Shown here piece after piece: positions 43,720 through 52,195 of a stretch of DNA of 64,000 nucleotides (its first letter is position 1; each line of letters starts with the position of its first letter). The notes below the pieces were generated by a model that was not told the DNA's origin, did not search any database, and saw nothing but the letters and a program-made list of their open reading frames with translations. A program made the translations under genes and the position numbers. The stretch comes from Chryseobacterium edaphi (GTDB lineage: Bacteria; Bacteroidota; Bacteroidia; Flavobacteriales; Weeksellaceae), in assembly GCF_025628985.1 (NCBI RefSeq), contig NZ_JAOTEM010000003.1:424037-488036 (forward strand), given 5' to 3'.

Positions 43720-44988
43720 TTAGTTGATTGATGATAGACTTCCTCCAGAAACTTTACTGACATCAGAATCAATTTTTGGATTTCCTTTATATTTTACCGA
43801 TCCTCCTGAAGATGCCTTCACTCTCATTTTATTCTGAACATTTACTGAAGCGCTGCTTCCTGATGTAGATTCTACTTCCGCAACATTTACACGAAGATTT
43901 TCTGCTTTTACCACTGCACCGCTGCTTACATCAATCATTCCAACGTCTGCATTCCCTTCCACGTTTGCACTTGCACCGCTTGAGCTTTTCATAATTATTT
44001 TACCAGAAGTGATATTCGCCTTTACATTAGAACCTGAACTTACCGTAAGATCTGTCGTATTATTGATGGTAAATTTTCCTGCCACATTCGATCCTGACGA
44101 AGCATCGATTCTCAGATTATTTTCTTTAATAGAATTTACAACTGTAAAAGTAGAACCTGAAGATGTTTTAATATCATCCATTTTTGGTGAAGAAATATTA
44201 ACACTTAAGTTTTTAAATTTCATTTTTTTTGCACCCTTATTGTCGATATACACTTTCAAAACTCCATTTTCTACTTTTGTAATGATATTCTGAAGTTTGT
44301 CTGAATCTGCATAAACCTTAACATTAGTTGCATTTTCCTGTTTGAAAACTACATTTACACCTGTACTCACTTCGATTCCTGAAAACTCGCCGACATTTCT
44401 GTTTTCCCCATTAAGATAAGATGATGTGTTTTCTGAATTAAAACTGCTCCTTGTTGTAGAAGTTTTTGATGAAGTGGTATTGGTTTCACTTGAGTTGATG
44501 ATTTTATTAACATCATCCATAGAAAGTTTACCATCAAGCATTACCAAAATGTTTTCGCCACCTCCGCTGTCAATTCTCAACAGAATGTCTTCAAGAATTC
44601 CGTCTTTAGCTTCAGATGAAAGAAATTTGATTTTGCTTTCTCCGTTATTTACCGACATGATTTCGTTATAATTCATGTTTTTCAGGTAAGACGTGATTTC
44701 TTTATTTAACTGAGAAACGTTGATGAGACTTTTCGTATTACCAGAATCTTCGGTAATTAAAACTTTCAAGCCATCTATTTTTGAAAGTAAAGGTTTTATC
44801 TGATCCAATTCAGAATCTCCAATATTTAAATTGCTCAGCATTCCAAACATGGGTTTTGCAATTTTGATAGAAGTGACACCTTCCGCTTCTTGATATTTAT
44901 CAAAAAGTTGATTGAGTTTATCTTTTTGCCCATACACATTAAAAAAATGTGAGAAAGCGAGTGCGAATATGATGAATATTTTTTTCAT
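43720..44988 (-). CDS. secreted DUF4252 plus head GIN (DUF2807) domain protein
   Basis: A 422-residue exported protein. Signal peptide MKKIFIIFALAFSHFFNVYGQ. Residues of about 22-165 are a DUF4252 domain like that of the downstream lipoprotein (LDGKLSMDDVNKIINSSE at its end). A Ser/Thr-rich linker (SETNTTSSKTSTTRSSFNSE) leads to a head-GIN/DUF2807 beta-helix (about 195-422), opening RNVGEFSGIEVSTGVNVVFKQ, followed by repeated ASSGS/SSGA turns. These domains occur in envelope proteins of Bacteroidota, often under ECF sigma control. It follows the anti-sigma-like gene by 63 bases. Confidence 0.85.
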   Translation of the reverse strand: MKKIFIIFALAFSHFFNVYGQKDKLNQLFDKYQEAEGVTSIKIAKPMFGMLSNLNIGDSELDQIKPLLSKIDGLKVLITEDSGNTKSLINVSQLNKEITSYLKNMNYNEIMSVNNGESKIKFLSSEAKDGILEDILLRIDSGGGENILVMLDGKLSMDDVNKIINSSETNTTSSKTSTTRSSFNSENTSSYLNGENRNVGEFSGIEVSTGVNVVFKQENATNVKVYADSDKLQNIITKVENGVLKVYIDNKGAKKMKFKNLSVNISSPKMDDIKTSSGSTFTVVNSIKENNLRIDASSGSNVAGKFTINNTTDLTVSSGSNVKANITSGKIIMKSSSGASANVEGNADVGMIDVSSGAVVKAENLRVNVAEVESTSGSSASVNVQNKMRVKASSGGSVKYKGNPKIDSDVSKVSGGSLSSIN

Positions 44989-45051
44989 GACTTTAATTAA
45001 AATTTAGTTGACTACAAGCCGCCTGATCAGTTGCGTAATCTATGATTTCTA

Positions 45052-45711
45052 TTAGTATTCTACGTTGTCCATTACTTTTGGTTGTGACAAAGCCTGATTG
45101 ACATTGTTTGCAACCACCTGAAACGAATATTTTGTAACATTTATAGCTTCTTCCATATTTTCGATTCTTTTACCGTTGACAATTACATAAGAATCTTTGT
45201 ACCCGGTAGAATCTTTTATATTCTTGACAGCAGAATTACTGACGTATCTTGGTTTGGTCTCCTTTTTAATTCTGCTTTTTTTAGAAAGAATTTTATCTAA
45301 AACATCTACTTCAGCTATCGAATTCTCTTCAAAAATGGAATCTCTTTTCTCTCCGGAAATTGAATCGTTGCTTAATACCGCAACCTGAGTCTGATGTTCA
45401 TGATTTTCTTTAATAAAATCAGATTTCTGTTTTTGAATTTCATTAGCAACCAATTGTGCCTGATTTTCTAAGTCTGCATTTTGATTATAATTAAAAATAA
45501 ACCCGACACTGAAAAGCAAAACTATACTTGCAGCCATCCAGAACCATTTTGGAAATGAAGGTTTGGCTTTGCTGATCGGAATAATTTCAGCTCCGTTATT
45601 TGCATTACCTTCTGCTTTTTGAAGAAAATCTTCAAAATCCCAGTTCATTTTTTCCTCTTTTAAGTCCTTTAAGACTTCATTATATTTATCCTGAAATTGA
45701 TCTTTGCTCAT
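45052..45711 (-). CDS. membrane anti-sigma-like protein
   Basis: A 219-residue protein with one membrane helix (WFWMAASIVLLFSVGFIFNY, about residues 56-75). The cytoplasmic N-terminal part is short and acidic (KYNEVLKDLKEEKMNWDFEDFLQKAEG), suited to bind a sigma factor. The periplasmic part is polar with a coiled-coil-like stretch. Its start overlaps the end of the ECF sigma gene by 26 bases, the usual layout of a sigma/anti-sigma pair. No zinc-finger anti-sigma motif is seen. The role is inferred mainly from position and topology. Confidence 0.72.
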   Translation of the reverse strand: MSKDQFQDKYNEVLKDLKEEKMNWDFEDFLQKAEGNANNGAEIIPISKAKPSFPKWFWMAASIVLLFSVGFIFNYNQNADLENQAQLVANEIQKQKSDFIKENHEHQTQVAVLSNDSISGEKRDSIFEENSIAEVDVLDKILSKKSRIKKETKPRYVSNSAVKNIKDSTGYKDSYVIVNGKRIENMEEAINVTKYSFQVVANNVNQALSQPKVMDNVEY

Positions 45712-46195
45712 AGCTCATCAGTTGTGAGATTTGTTCTTTTACTTTTTTTCTTGCCCGCATAAGATTCACTCTTACTGCATTTTCTTCCATTTCCAGCATG
45801 GTGGAAATTTCAGATACATCATACTCTTCTACATCTTTCAAATGGATGACCATTTTCTGTTTCTCAGGAAGCTGATTAATAAAACTAATGATATGTTCCT
45901 TGAGATTATTCACATCCATACTGTAGAGTTCCGATCGGTGAAGCTGCAGATCTGCAAAACCCAACTTCACATCGTGGTGTTTCAATCTATTGAGGCATTC
46001 GTTTTTCACAGATTTTAGTGCGTACGATTTTAGATTTCCAAAACTTTCAAGTTCTTCTTTTTTCTGCCAAAACCTGATCATTAAATCCTGCACCACATCT
46101 TCTGCCTCATCACTGCTCATGACAAATCTTTTCGCAAAACGATACATCTCATCTTTGAGAATGAAAACCGTATTCTTGAAAGTCTCTTGGGTCAT
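45686..46195 (-). CDS. ECF-type RNA polymerase sigma-70 factor
   Basis: A 169-residue sigma factor. Region 2 is RFVMSSDEAEDVVQDLMIRFWQKKEELESFGNLKSYAL (about 22-60); region 4 is QLPEKQKMVIHLKDVEEYDVSEISTMLEMEENAVRVNLMRARKKV (about 110-155), a helix-turn-helix for the -35 element. The small size and the absence of regions 1 and 3 define the ECF class. It starts an operon with an overlapping anti-sigma-like gene and two DUF4252 genes. A 10-bp palindrome and a pair of TGTAAAACA repeats lie 34-56 bases upstream and may be its own control site. Confidence 0.95.
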   Translation of the reverse strand: MTQETFKNTVFILKDEMYRFAKRFVMSSDEAEDVVQDLMIRFWQKKEELESFGNLKSYALKSVKNECLNRLKHHDVKLGFADLQLHRSELYSMDVNNLKEHIISFINQLPEKQKMVIHLKDVEEYDVSEISTMLEMEENAVRVNLMRARKKVKEQISQLMSYEQRSISG

Positions 46196-46228
46196 AAGTT
46201 TGTTTCTATAAGTAAGACATCTAAAAAC

Positions 46229-46251
46229 TGTAAAACATTACATGTAAAACA
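46229..46251. promoter_or_regulatory. possible control site upstream of the ECF sigma operon
   Basis: TGTAAAACA occurs at about 46229-46237 and again at about 46243-46251 (14 bases apart), and TTACATGTAA, a perfect palindrome, lies between them at about 46238-46247. No TAnnTTTG element was found here. Confidence 0.4.
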
Positions 46252-46281
46252 AAAAAACTTCAAAAAAAAGTTTGAAGTTTT
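46250..46281 (-). terminator. rho-independent terminator
   Basis: AACTTCAAA (about 46256-46264) pairs with TTTGAAGTT (about 46271-46279), with a T run on the minus strand. It would end transcripts coming from the gene at 46457. Confidence 0.7.
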
Positions 46282-46310
46282 ATTTTTAATTGAAAAACAA
46301 TTCAATTTTT

Positions 46311-46440
46311 AAACATTAAGGCATTTGAGAATTTTAGATTTTTTAAGCTGAGCTTTGTTTTAAGACGCATCGCTTAATGATTATCTTCAGATAATTTTCT
46401 TAAAAAAACTTAACTGCTTAAATCATCTTAATGGTTCAAT
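46311..46440 (+). repeat. dispersed intergenic repeat, copy 1
   Basis: About 125 bases, AT-rich, ending in CTTAATGGTTC. It aligns to the reverse complement of 53041-53166: 38 of 43 bases at the CTTAATGGTTC end (46394-46436) and 19 of 22 bases in the centre (46343-46364). It is noncoding and fills the gap between the sigma and GlmU-family genes. Confidence 0.75.
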
Positions 46441-46456
46441 TTTCTCACTATTTTTT

Positions 46457-47617
46457 TTAATAATTATCAAAAATATGTTTCAAAATTGTCTTGTCACCAT
46501 CTGTTAAAGGCAGTTTTCTTCTCGCCATCACTTTCTCCGCAACTTCGTAGGCTTTGTCTAATTTAAATCTTTCATCATCTTTAAATCCGCCCCACGAAAA
46601 ACTTTCTATCAGATTTGGCGGAAATCCTTCTCTGAAAATATTGGAAGCTACGCCAATCACCGTTCCTGTATTGAGTTGGGTATTGATGGCTGTTTTAGAA
46701 TGATCTCCCATAATCAAACCTGCGAACTGTAAACCTGTATCTTCAAAATGTTTGGTTCTGTAATTCCAAAGTTTGACATTTGCATAATTGTTTTTCAAAT
46801 TAGATGAATTGGTATCTGCACCCAGATTACACCATTCACCAATCACGGAATTTCCTATAAAACCGTCATGACCTTTATTAGAATATCCGAAAATAATGAT
46901 GTTATTCACTTCGCCACCCACTTTAGAATGAGGACCAATCGTAGTTGCACCGTAAATTTTCGCACCTAAATTAAATTTTGATTCTTCACATAATGCAATC
47001 GGGCCTCGGAGATTGCAACCTTCCATCACTTCAGCATTTTTTCCGATATAAATTTTCCCGGTTTTGGTATTGATTGTTGAAAATTCAATTTGCGCGCCTT
47101 CTTCGATGAACAAATCATTTTTATCACCCAAAAATCCGTTGGTAGAAGATAATTCCTGACTAACTTTTCCTTCCGCTAATAATTTAAAATCGAAATCAAT
47201 TGCTTTATCGTTGTAAGTGAAAAGATCAGTTGGCTTTTTAAAGAAAATCAATTCTTCTTTGATGTCGGTCATTTTCTCAATTTGATTCAGAGAAAAACCT
47301 TTCATATTGATTCTTGCAGCAATTAATTCATCTTCATAGACCAAAGCTTCTCCCAATTTTAAATCTCTAATTTGTTGAATGATTGTTTCTGTCGGTAAAA
47401 AATTGGTTACCAAAAAAAGACTTTCTACATCTTCCGGATTTTTAAATTTTCCCTGAAGGTAATTTTCAGTAAAAAAAGAAACTTCTGTGTTGTCTAAAAT
47501 TTTCTGCCATCTTTCAGAGAAGGTTAAAATTCCGCATCGCATTTCTGCAACAGGGCGGGTAAATGTAAGCGGAAGAAAATCTTCCCAATATTGTGCATCG
47601 GAGAATACGAGTTGCAT
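46457..47617 (-). CDS. GlmU family protein (putative sugar nucleotidyltransferase with left-handed beta-helix)
   Basis: A 386-residue protein of the alternative Bacteroidota GlmU family. The N-terminal half (VFSDAQYWEDFLPLTFTRPVAEMRCGILTFSERW, residues 3-36) replaces the usual nucleotidyltransferase start and keeps the TRP..(E/D)MRCGI family signature. The C-terminal half (about 175-340) is a hexapeptide-repeat left-handed beta-helix (IYGATTIGPHSKVGGEVNN, GFIGNSVIGEWCNLGADTN). Family members are thought to act in activated amino-sugar synthesis, but the reaction is not proven. It has its own promoter with an 87-base leader that contains a short tandem repeat. Confidence 0.88.
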   Translation of the reverse strand: MQLVFSDAQYWEDFLPLTFTRPVAEMRCGILTFSERWQKILDNTEVSFFTENYLQGKFKNPEDVESLFLVTNFLPTETIIQQIRDLKLGEALVYEDELIAARINMKGFSLNQIEKMTDIKEELIFFKKPTDLFTYNDKAIDFDFKLLAEGKVSQELSSTNGFLGDKNDLFIEEGAQIEFSTINTKTGKIYIGKNAEVMEGCNLRGPIALCEESKFNLGAKIYGATTIGPHSKVGGEVNNIIIFGYSNKGHDGFIGNSVIGEWCNLGADTNSSNLKNNYANVKLWNYRTKHFEDTGLQFAGLIMGDHSKTAINTQLNTGTVIGVASNIFREGFPPNLIESFSWGGFKDDERFKLDKAYEVAEKVMARRKLPLTDGDKTILKHIFDNY

Positions 47618-47634
47618 TTGAATAAAGTTTTTTA

Positions 47635-47662
47635 GGTTGGAAGCTGGATGTTAGAAGCTGGG
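47635..47662 (+). repeat. short 14-bp tandem repeat
   Basis: GGTTGGAAGCTGGA (47635-47648) is followed by TGTTAGAAGCTGGG (47649-47662), 11 of 14 bases equal. It lies in the leader of the GlmU-family gene. Confidence 0.5.
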
Positions 47663-47703
47663 AGTTTATAATTGTTCTTTTTATTTCTAACATCTGCATT
47701 GCA

Positions 47704-47711
47704 CAAAAATA
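47704..47711 (-). promoter_or_regulatory. Bacteroidota -7 promoter element
   Basis: Minus strand TATTTTTG fits TAnnTTTG; 86 bases before the start at 47617. Confidence 0.55.
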
Positions 47712-47763
47712 CGAATCCTGGAATTAATTTTAGAGATTTGACTTTTAATTCTAATTAAAGCGT

Positions 47764-47798
47764 ATAAAAAAAGTCTCCCAAAATTTGGAAGACTTTAA
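47764..47798 (-). terminator. rho-independent terminator of rpmE2
   Basis: AAAGTCT (47770-47776) pairs with AGACTTT (47790-47796), extended by CC/GG pairs, with a T run on the minus strand. Confidence 0.8.
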
Positions 47799-47817
47799 AT
47801 ATTTTTAAAACAAAAAA

Positions 47818-48069
47818 TTACTTAGAGAATTTCTTGTATTTATTCATGAACTTGTCTACTCTACCTGCAGTATCAACTAATTTAGTCTTTCCTGTGTAGA
47901 AAGGGTGAGAGCTAGAAGAGATTTCCATTTTGATCAATGGGTACTCAACACCTTCGTGCTCGATAGTATCTTTTGTGTCAGCAGTAGATTTTCCTACAAA
48001 TACCTCGTCGTTACTCATATCTTTGAAAACAACAAGTCTATAATTTTCTGGGTGAATTCCTTTTTTCAT
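47818..48069 (-). CDS. rpmE2: 50S ribosomal protein L31 type B
   Basis: An 83-residue ribosomal protein. [32 protein letters not shown] and the C-terminal block [27 protein letters not shown] are diagnostic. It has none of the CxxC cysteines of zinc-binding L31, which is the type B (zinc-independent) form. In organisms with both forms the B type takes over in zinc shortage; whether a zinc form exists here cannot be told. Its promoter at 48144-48151 gives a 74-base leader. Confidence 0.97.
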   Translation of the reverse strand: MKKGIHPENYRLVVFKDMSNDEVFVGKSTADTKDTIEHEGVEYPLIKMEISSSSHPFYTGKTKLVDTAGRVDKFMNKYKKFSK

Positions 48070-48143
48070 AATACAATTTTTTAAAAAAATTAAAGTTTTG
48101 CTTTCGAAATAGTAATGGTATTTCTCTGCTAAATTTTAGGTTG

Positions 48144-48151
48144 CAAAAATA
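48144..48151 (-). promoter_or_regulatory. Bacteroidota -7 promoter element of rpmE2
   Basis: Minus strand TATTTTTG fits TAnnTTTG. Confidence 0.55.
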
Positions 48152-48275
48152 CAATATTTTTTATAATATACAAATAGTTGAGCAATAATTTTTTAGAGAT
48201 AAGAAATTGATATGTTTAAATTAATTAAAAACCATTACAATAAATGGTAAAGTAAGAAAATTGAAGTATTTTCGT

Positions 48276-48283
48276 TAAATTTG
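48276..48283 (+). promoter_or_regulatory. Bacteroidota -7 promoter element
   Basis: TAAATTTG fits TAnnTTTG, 25 bases before the ATG at 48309. Confidence 0.65.
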
Positions 48284-48308
48284 AAATCTATATTAAACTT
48301 AAATTTCG

Positions 48309-49721
48309 ATGAAATTCAAATTACTTCTGTTTTGCTCTTTCTGGATGCTTGTTTTTGCAGTTTCTTGTAATAAAGATGAGATCTCTTTCGATGCTCCTTC
48401 TCAAGAACTGAGTTTCTCGAGAGACACTGTGTTTTGCGATACAGTTTATCATCAGGTACGATCTGAAACTTATGCTGTAAAAGTCTATAACAATGAGGAC
48501 AAAGACATCATGATCCCGAAAATCAATCTTGAAAAAGGTGCTGCTTCTTTATATAAGATCAATGTTGATGGAAAAGCAGGGTACGAATTTACCAATGTTC
48601 CTTTGAGAAAGAAAGACAGTCTGTATATTTTCGTTGAAATCGCTCCACAAGCAACCGGCCCGGAAGCAATCGCTGAAGATCGTGTTATTTTCACAAGTCC
48701 TGCAGGACAACAACATGTTACTTTATTTTCTGTAGTTCAGGACGCTGAGTTTTTTATTCAGACGCCTACAAACCCGAATGTTTTAACCAATAATACAACC
48801 TGGACGAGTAATAAAGCGAAAATCATATATGGTGATCTTACTGTCGATCAAAATATTACCTTGGACATTCAACCTGGAACGAAAGTTTATTTCCATAAAA
48901 ACAGCGGAATGAAAGTCGCTGCAGGAGGAATTTTAAATATTAACGGAACCCAAAGCCAACAGGTAATCATGCGTGGAGACAGAAATGATCCTTATTATGA
49001 TACGATCCCAAAAAACTGGAACTCTATCAGAATGGCAGCAGGCTCTCTTTTAAATATGAACCACACAAGACTTTTCGGAGGAACAAAAGGTTTAGATCTG
49101 AGACAAAGCACCGCTACCATTAAAAACTCATTCATTCATACCTTTCAGGAATACGGAATTTATGCAGTTGCTTCTACAGTGACCGCAAATAATTTAGTAA
49201 TGAATAACTGCGGAGAATCTGCTATAGGAATTTTCAAAGGTGGAAATCATTCTTACACTCATGCAACAATCGCCAATTATTCGGGAACGATGGGCTCTCT
49301 TAACCGATTGGGAATTTTCGCCACCAACGAATGGAAAAATGACAGCGGACAAACTGAACAAGGTGCTCTTCAAAATTTAAGTATTTTGAATAGTATCGTT
49401 TATTCAGACCGAGATAACTCGATAAATTTTGAGCAAACTCCTAGTCAGCAATTTCAATATTTAATTCAAAACTCATCCATAAAATATGCAGGAGCTTCAG
49501 GAGCAGGCTTTACTTTTGACAACAATCCGATGAGCGTTATTCAAAGTATTAAAAATGAAGATCCTAAATTTATCAATTATTTCACAGCACAGATGAATTT
49601 GCGTGTAAAAGCAGATTCTCCGGCAAGAAATAAAGGTGCAACTACAATTGCAGCAACTGTTCCTTCAGATATTGTAGGTGTTACGAGAACTACAAATCCT
49701 ACTTTGGGAGCTTATCAATAA
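48309..49721 (+). CDS. right-handed beta-helix lipoprotein
   Basis: A 470-residue exported lipoprotein (MKFKLLLFCSFWMLVFAVSC, lipobox AVSC). Residues of about 25-150 form an Ig-like domain that opens with the acidic stretch DEISFDAPSQELSFSRDTVFCDTVY. From about 165 to the end a right-handed parallel beta-helix runs through GMKVAAGGILNINGTQ, GLDLRQSTATIKNSFIHTF, NNLVMNNCGESAIGIF and SILNSIVYSD, and closes with LGAYQ as in many pectate-lyase-fold proteins of this phylum. No catalytic residues stand out. It begins a plus-strand run of genes; the MazG gene starts one base after its stop. Confidence 0.82.
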   Translation: MKFKLLLFCSFWMLVFAVSCNKDEISFDAPSQELSFSRDTVFCDTVYHQVRSETYAVKVYNNEDKDIMIPKINLEKGAASLYKINVDGKAGYEFTNVPLRKKDSLYIFVEIAPQATGPEAIAEDRVIFTSPAGQQHVTLFSVVQDAEFFIQTPTNPNVLTNNTTWTSNKAKIIYGDLTVDQNITLDIQPGTKVYFHKNSGMKVAAGGILNINGTQSQQVIMRGDRNDPYYDTIPKNWNSIRMAAGSLLNMNHTRLFGGTKGLDLRQSTATIKNSFIHTFQEYGIYAVASTVTANNLVMNNCGESAIGIFKGGNHSYTHATIANYSGTMGSLNRLGIFATNEWKNDSGQTEQGALQNLSILNSIVYSDRDNSINFEQTPSQQFQYLIQNSSIKYAGASGAGFTFDNNPMSVIQSIKNEDPKFINYFTAQMNLRVKADSPARNKGATTIAATVPSDIVGVTRTTNPTLGAYQ

Positions 49722-49722
49722 T

Positions 49723-50049
49723 ATGGAAATCACAAATCTTCAACAACAAGTCGACGAATGGATCAAAACCATTGGTGTTCGTTATTTTAATGAGCTAACC
49801 AACATGGCAATGCTGACCGAAGAAGTTGGAGAAGTTGCAAGAATTATTGCCAGAAGATACGGCGAACAAAGCGAAAAGGAAAGCGATAAAACCAAAGATT
49901 TGGGTGAAGAATTAGCTGATGTTTTGTTTGTTACGATCTGTTTAGCCAATCAAACCGGAACCAATCTACAAGAAGCTTTTGATAAAAAAATGAAAGTAAA
50001 GACGGATCGCGATAAAGATCGTCATCAGAATAATGAGAAATTGAAATAG
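49723..50049 (+). CDS. MazG-like nucleotide pyrophosphohydrolase
   Basis: A 108-residue protein from the ATG at 49723, one base after the preceding stop. I chose it over an upstream in-frame ATG at 49678 that lies within the previous gene, because MEITNLQQQVDEWI is the usual opening of the family. The metal-binding motif is EEVGEVARIIARRYGE (ExxE, about residue 28) with DLGEELADVLFVTICLAN (ExxD, about 57). These all-alpha enzymes hydrolyse (d)NTPs to monophosphate and pyrophosphate and clean damaged nucleotides. Cytoplasmic. Probably co-transcribed with 48309. Confidence 0.9.
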   Translation: MEITNLQQQVDEWIKTIGVRYFNELTNMAMLTEEVGEVARIIARRYGEQSEKESDKTKDLGEELADVLFVTICLANQTGTNLQEAFDKKMKVKTDRDKDRHQNNEKLK

Positions 50050-50053
50050 TTGG

Positions 50054-50503
50054 ATGAAATTCATTCTACTTTTAATAACCATTCTTGCTTTAACAAACTG
50101 CTCTTCTGACCATAATTCTAAGTTTAAATCTATTGACGAAGGATTTATTGAGACGACCGGAACTTATCTTTGGGGAAGAACACAAAAGACTATTGTTGTA
50201 AAGAAGATAGAGAATTCATGCAAGATATTTGCTATTATTGATAAAAAAGGTAAAGTTCTTTATCAACAGCCAATGAATGTGGCCTTTAGCGATTATCATT
50301 ATTGGCTTTGCTATGTTGATGATAAGGAAAATTTATATTATTATAATTCTGATTATGATGAGCCTAAAGCATTAATTTGGAATCAGGAATTACAAAAATA
50401 TGACGAAAAGAATTTTTGTTCAAATAAAATTAGTCTTCCAAAAAAATTTAAGACAGAATTAAGTAGTAAAGAAACTTTAATAGATTGCTTGTCTTTAAAA
50501 TAG
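50054..50503 (+). CDS. small lipoprotein, unknown
   Basis: A 149-residue lipoprotein (MKFILLLITILALTNCSSD, lipobox LTNC). The mature part is strand-rich and aromatic (YYYNSDYDEPKALIWNQELQ) with three cysteines. I recognise no family. It lies 4 bases after mazG and 10 bases before aroA, so it appears to be part of the same transcript and not an independent unit. Confidence 0.65.
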   Translation: MKFILLLITILALTNCSSDHNSKFKSIDEGFIETTGTYLWGRTQKTIVVKKIENSCKIFAIIDKKGKVLYQQPMNVAFSDYHYWLCYVDDKENLYYYNSDYDEPKALIWNQELQKYDEKNFCSNKISLPKKFKTELSSKETLIDCLSLK

Positions 50504-50513
50504 AAAAGAAATA

Positions 50514-52193
50514 ATGAAGAAGCTTGAAAAATCAAAATTAATTGAAAATAAAACCATACAAATCAGCGGTTCGAAAAGCATTTCGAATCGTTTGTTGATT
50601 TTGGAAAGTTTATTTTCAAACATAAAAATCGGGAATTTGTCTAATTCTCAGGACACACAATTACTCAAAAAAGCATTAGAACAAAATGCTGAAACTGCTG
50701 ACATTCATCACGCAGGAACGGCAATGCGATTTTTGACATCATATTATTCGATTCAGGAAGGAAAAACTACAATTCTTACCGGATCAGGAAGAATGAAAGA
50801 AAGACCAATTAAAAATCTGGTCACTGCATTACAGAATTTGGGAGTCGAAATTGAATATTTAGAAAATGAAGGTTTCCCGCCTTTGAAAATTACGGGAAAG
50901 AAAATTACTCAGTCGAAAGTAGATGTTCCGGCAAATATTTCGAGCCAGTTTATCACTTCTCTTTTATTGATTGCGGGAAAATTAGAAAACGGTTTAGAAA
51001 TCAATTTAGTAGGCGAAATTACTTCAAGATCTTATATTGAAATGACTCTGGATATTCTTACAAAATTCGGAATTAAAAATACTTTTGAAGGAAACACTAT
51101 TAGAGTTGAAAATTTTAAAGTCAACGGTCAATCGTCAATTGTCAATTATGAAGTTGAAAGCGATTGGAGTTCAGCGTCGTACTTTTATTCGTTCGCTACG
51201 ATAGGTAGAAAAACGATTCACCTGAAAATTTTTTATAAAGAATCCACACAGGGAGATTCTGCGATTGCTAATATTTATGAAAAGTTTTTTGGAATTAAAA
51301 CAATTTTCACAGAAGATGAGCACAAATTGACACTTCAACCAATTGAAGATTTTCAATTTCCTGAAAAGATTATTTTGAATATGAATAATTGTCCGGACAT
51401 TGCACAAACACTTTGCGTAACTGCAGCTGCGTTGAAAATTCCTTTTGAAATTTCAGGATTGGGAACTTTAAAAGTGAAAGAAACCGATCGACTTTTAGCT
51501 TTGCATAACGAGCTGAAAAAATTAGGAACAGAAACTGAAATTACAGATCTGACTATAAAATCTTTAGCTTTTAATGAAGCAGAAGAAAATATTTCGATTA
51601 AAACTTACCAAGATCACAGAATGGCAATGAGTTTCGCACCTTTTTGTTTGACTAAAGAATTGAATATTGAAGATGAAAATGTAGTGGAAAAATCTTATCC
51701 GATGTTTTGGGAAGATTTGGAGATTATCTTAAAAAAAGTAAAAAAAATAGAAGAATTAGAACTTGATTTCTTTTCGGATTATATAAAATATTACGAAACA
51801 GATATTAAATTTTACACAAATGCTAAAAACATAAAGTTTGAATTGAATACAAATAGAGAACATTTGCAAGGAGAAATGGGAATCTATTATTTTGATATGT
51901 GGAAAGGATATTCTTCATCGCTTTTTAGTTCTATATTTGATTTTATTGAAAATAAAAACGATACGACTATACCTAATTTTTACATGAATTGGCTGAGATG
52001 TGAAGGATGGGATTATTTAGATTTATTTGAAGAAATACCAAACGCAGATATTATATGGCTTAAAAATAATGTACAGAAATTAACTAAAAATTTAAATGAT
52101 GAAAGTAAAGATAAAAATTGCTTTTCACATTTTAATATTTTTTTAGAATTTGTACTTGAAAATAATTTGGAATTAAGAATATCAAGTAATTAA
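50514..52193 (+). CDS. aroA: 3-phosphoshikimate 1-carboxyvinyltransferase (EPSP synthase) with C-terminal extension of unknown origin
   Basis: A 559-residue protein. Residues 1 to about 408 are a complete EPSP synthase, which joins PEP to shikimate-3-phosphate in aromatic amino-acid synthesis: ISGSKSISNR, HAGTAMRFLT, GSGRMKERPI, SSQFITSLL, NNCPDIAQTL (catalytic Asp), KVKETDRLLAL, DHRMAMSFA and YPMFWEDL. The family normally ends about there. The remaining about 150 residues (from about 409: IEELELDFFSDYIKYYETDI, then a Trp-rich stretch MNWLRCEGWDYLDLFEE) match nothing I know. The junction is GTA followed by seven A and TAG (51738-51750). One A fewer would give a TAG stop right after the enzyme, so the fusion may come from a single-base change. 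Either a real two-domain protein or a frameshifted pair. Confidence 0.88.
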   Translation: MKKLEKSKLIENKTIQISGSKSISNRLLILESLFSNIKIGNLSNSQDTQLLKKALEQNAETADIHHAGTAMRFLTSYYSIQEGKTTILTGSGRMKERPIKNLVTALQNLGVEIEYLENEGFPPLKITGKKITQSKVDVPANISSQFITSLLLIAGKLENGLEINLVGEITSRSYIEMTLDILTKFGIKNTFEGNTIRVENFKVNGQSSIVNYEVESDWSSASYFYSFATIGRKTIHLKIFYKESTQGDSAIANIYEKFFGIKTIFTEDEHKLTLQPIEDFQFPEKIILNMNNCPDIAQTLCVTAAALKIPFEISGLGTLKVKETDRLLALHNELKKLGTETEITDLTIKSLAFNEAEENISIKTYQDHRMAMSFAPFCLTKELNIEDENVVEKSYPMFWEDLEIILKKVKKIEELELDFFSDYIKYYETDIKFYTNAKNIKFELNTNREHLQGEMGIYYFDMWKGYSSSLFSSIFDFIENKNDTTIPNFYMNWLRCEGWDYLDLFEEIPNADIIWLKNNVQKLTKNLNDESKDKNCFSHFNIFLEFVLENNLELRISSN

Positions 52194-52195
52194 AA

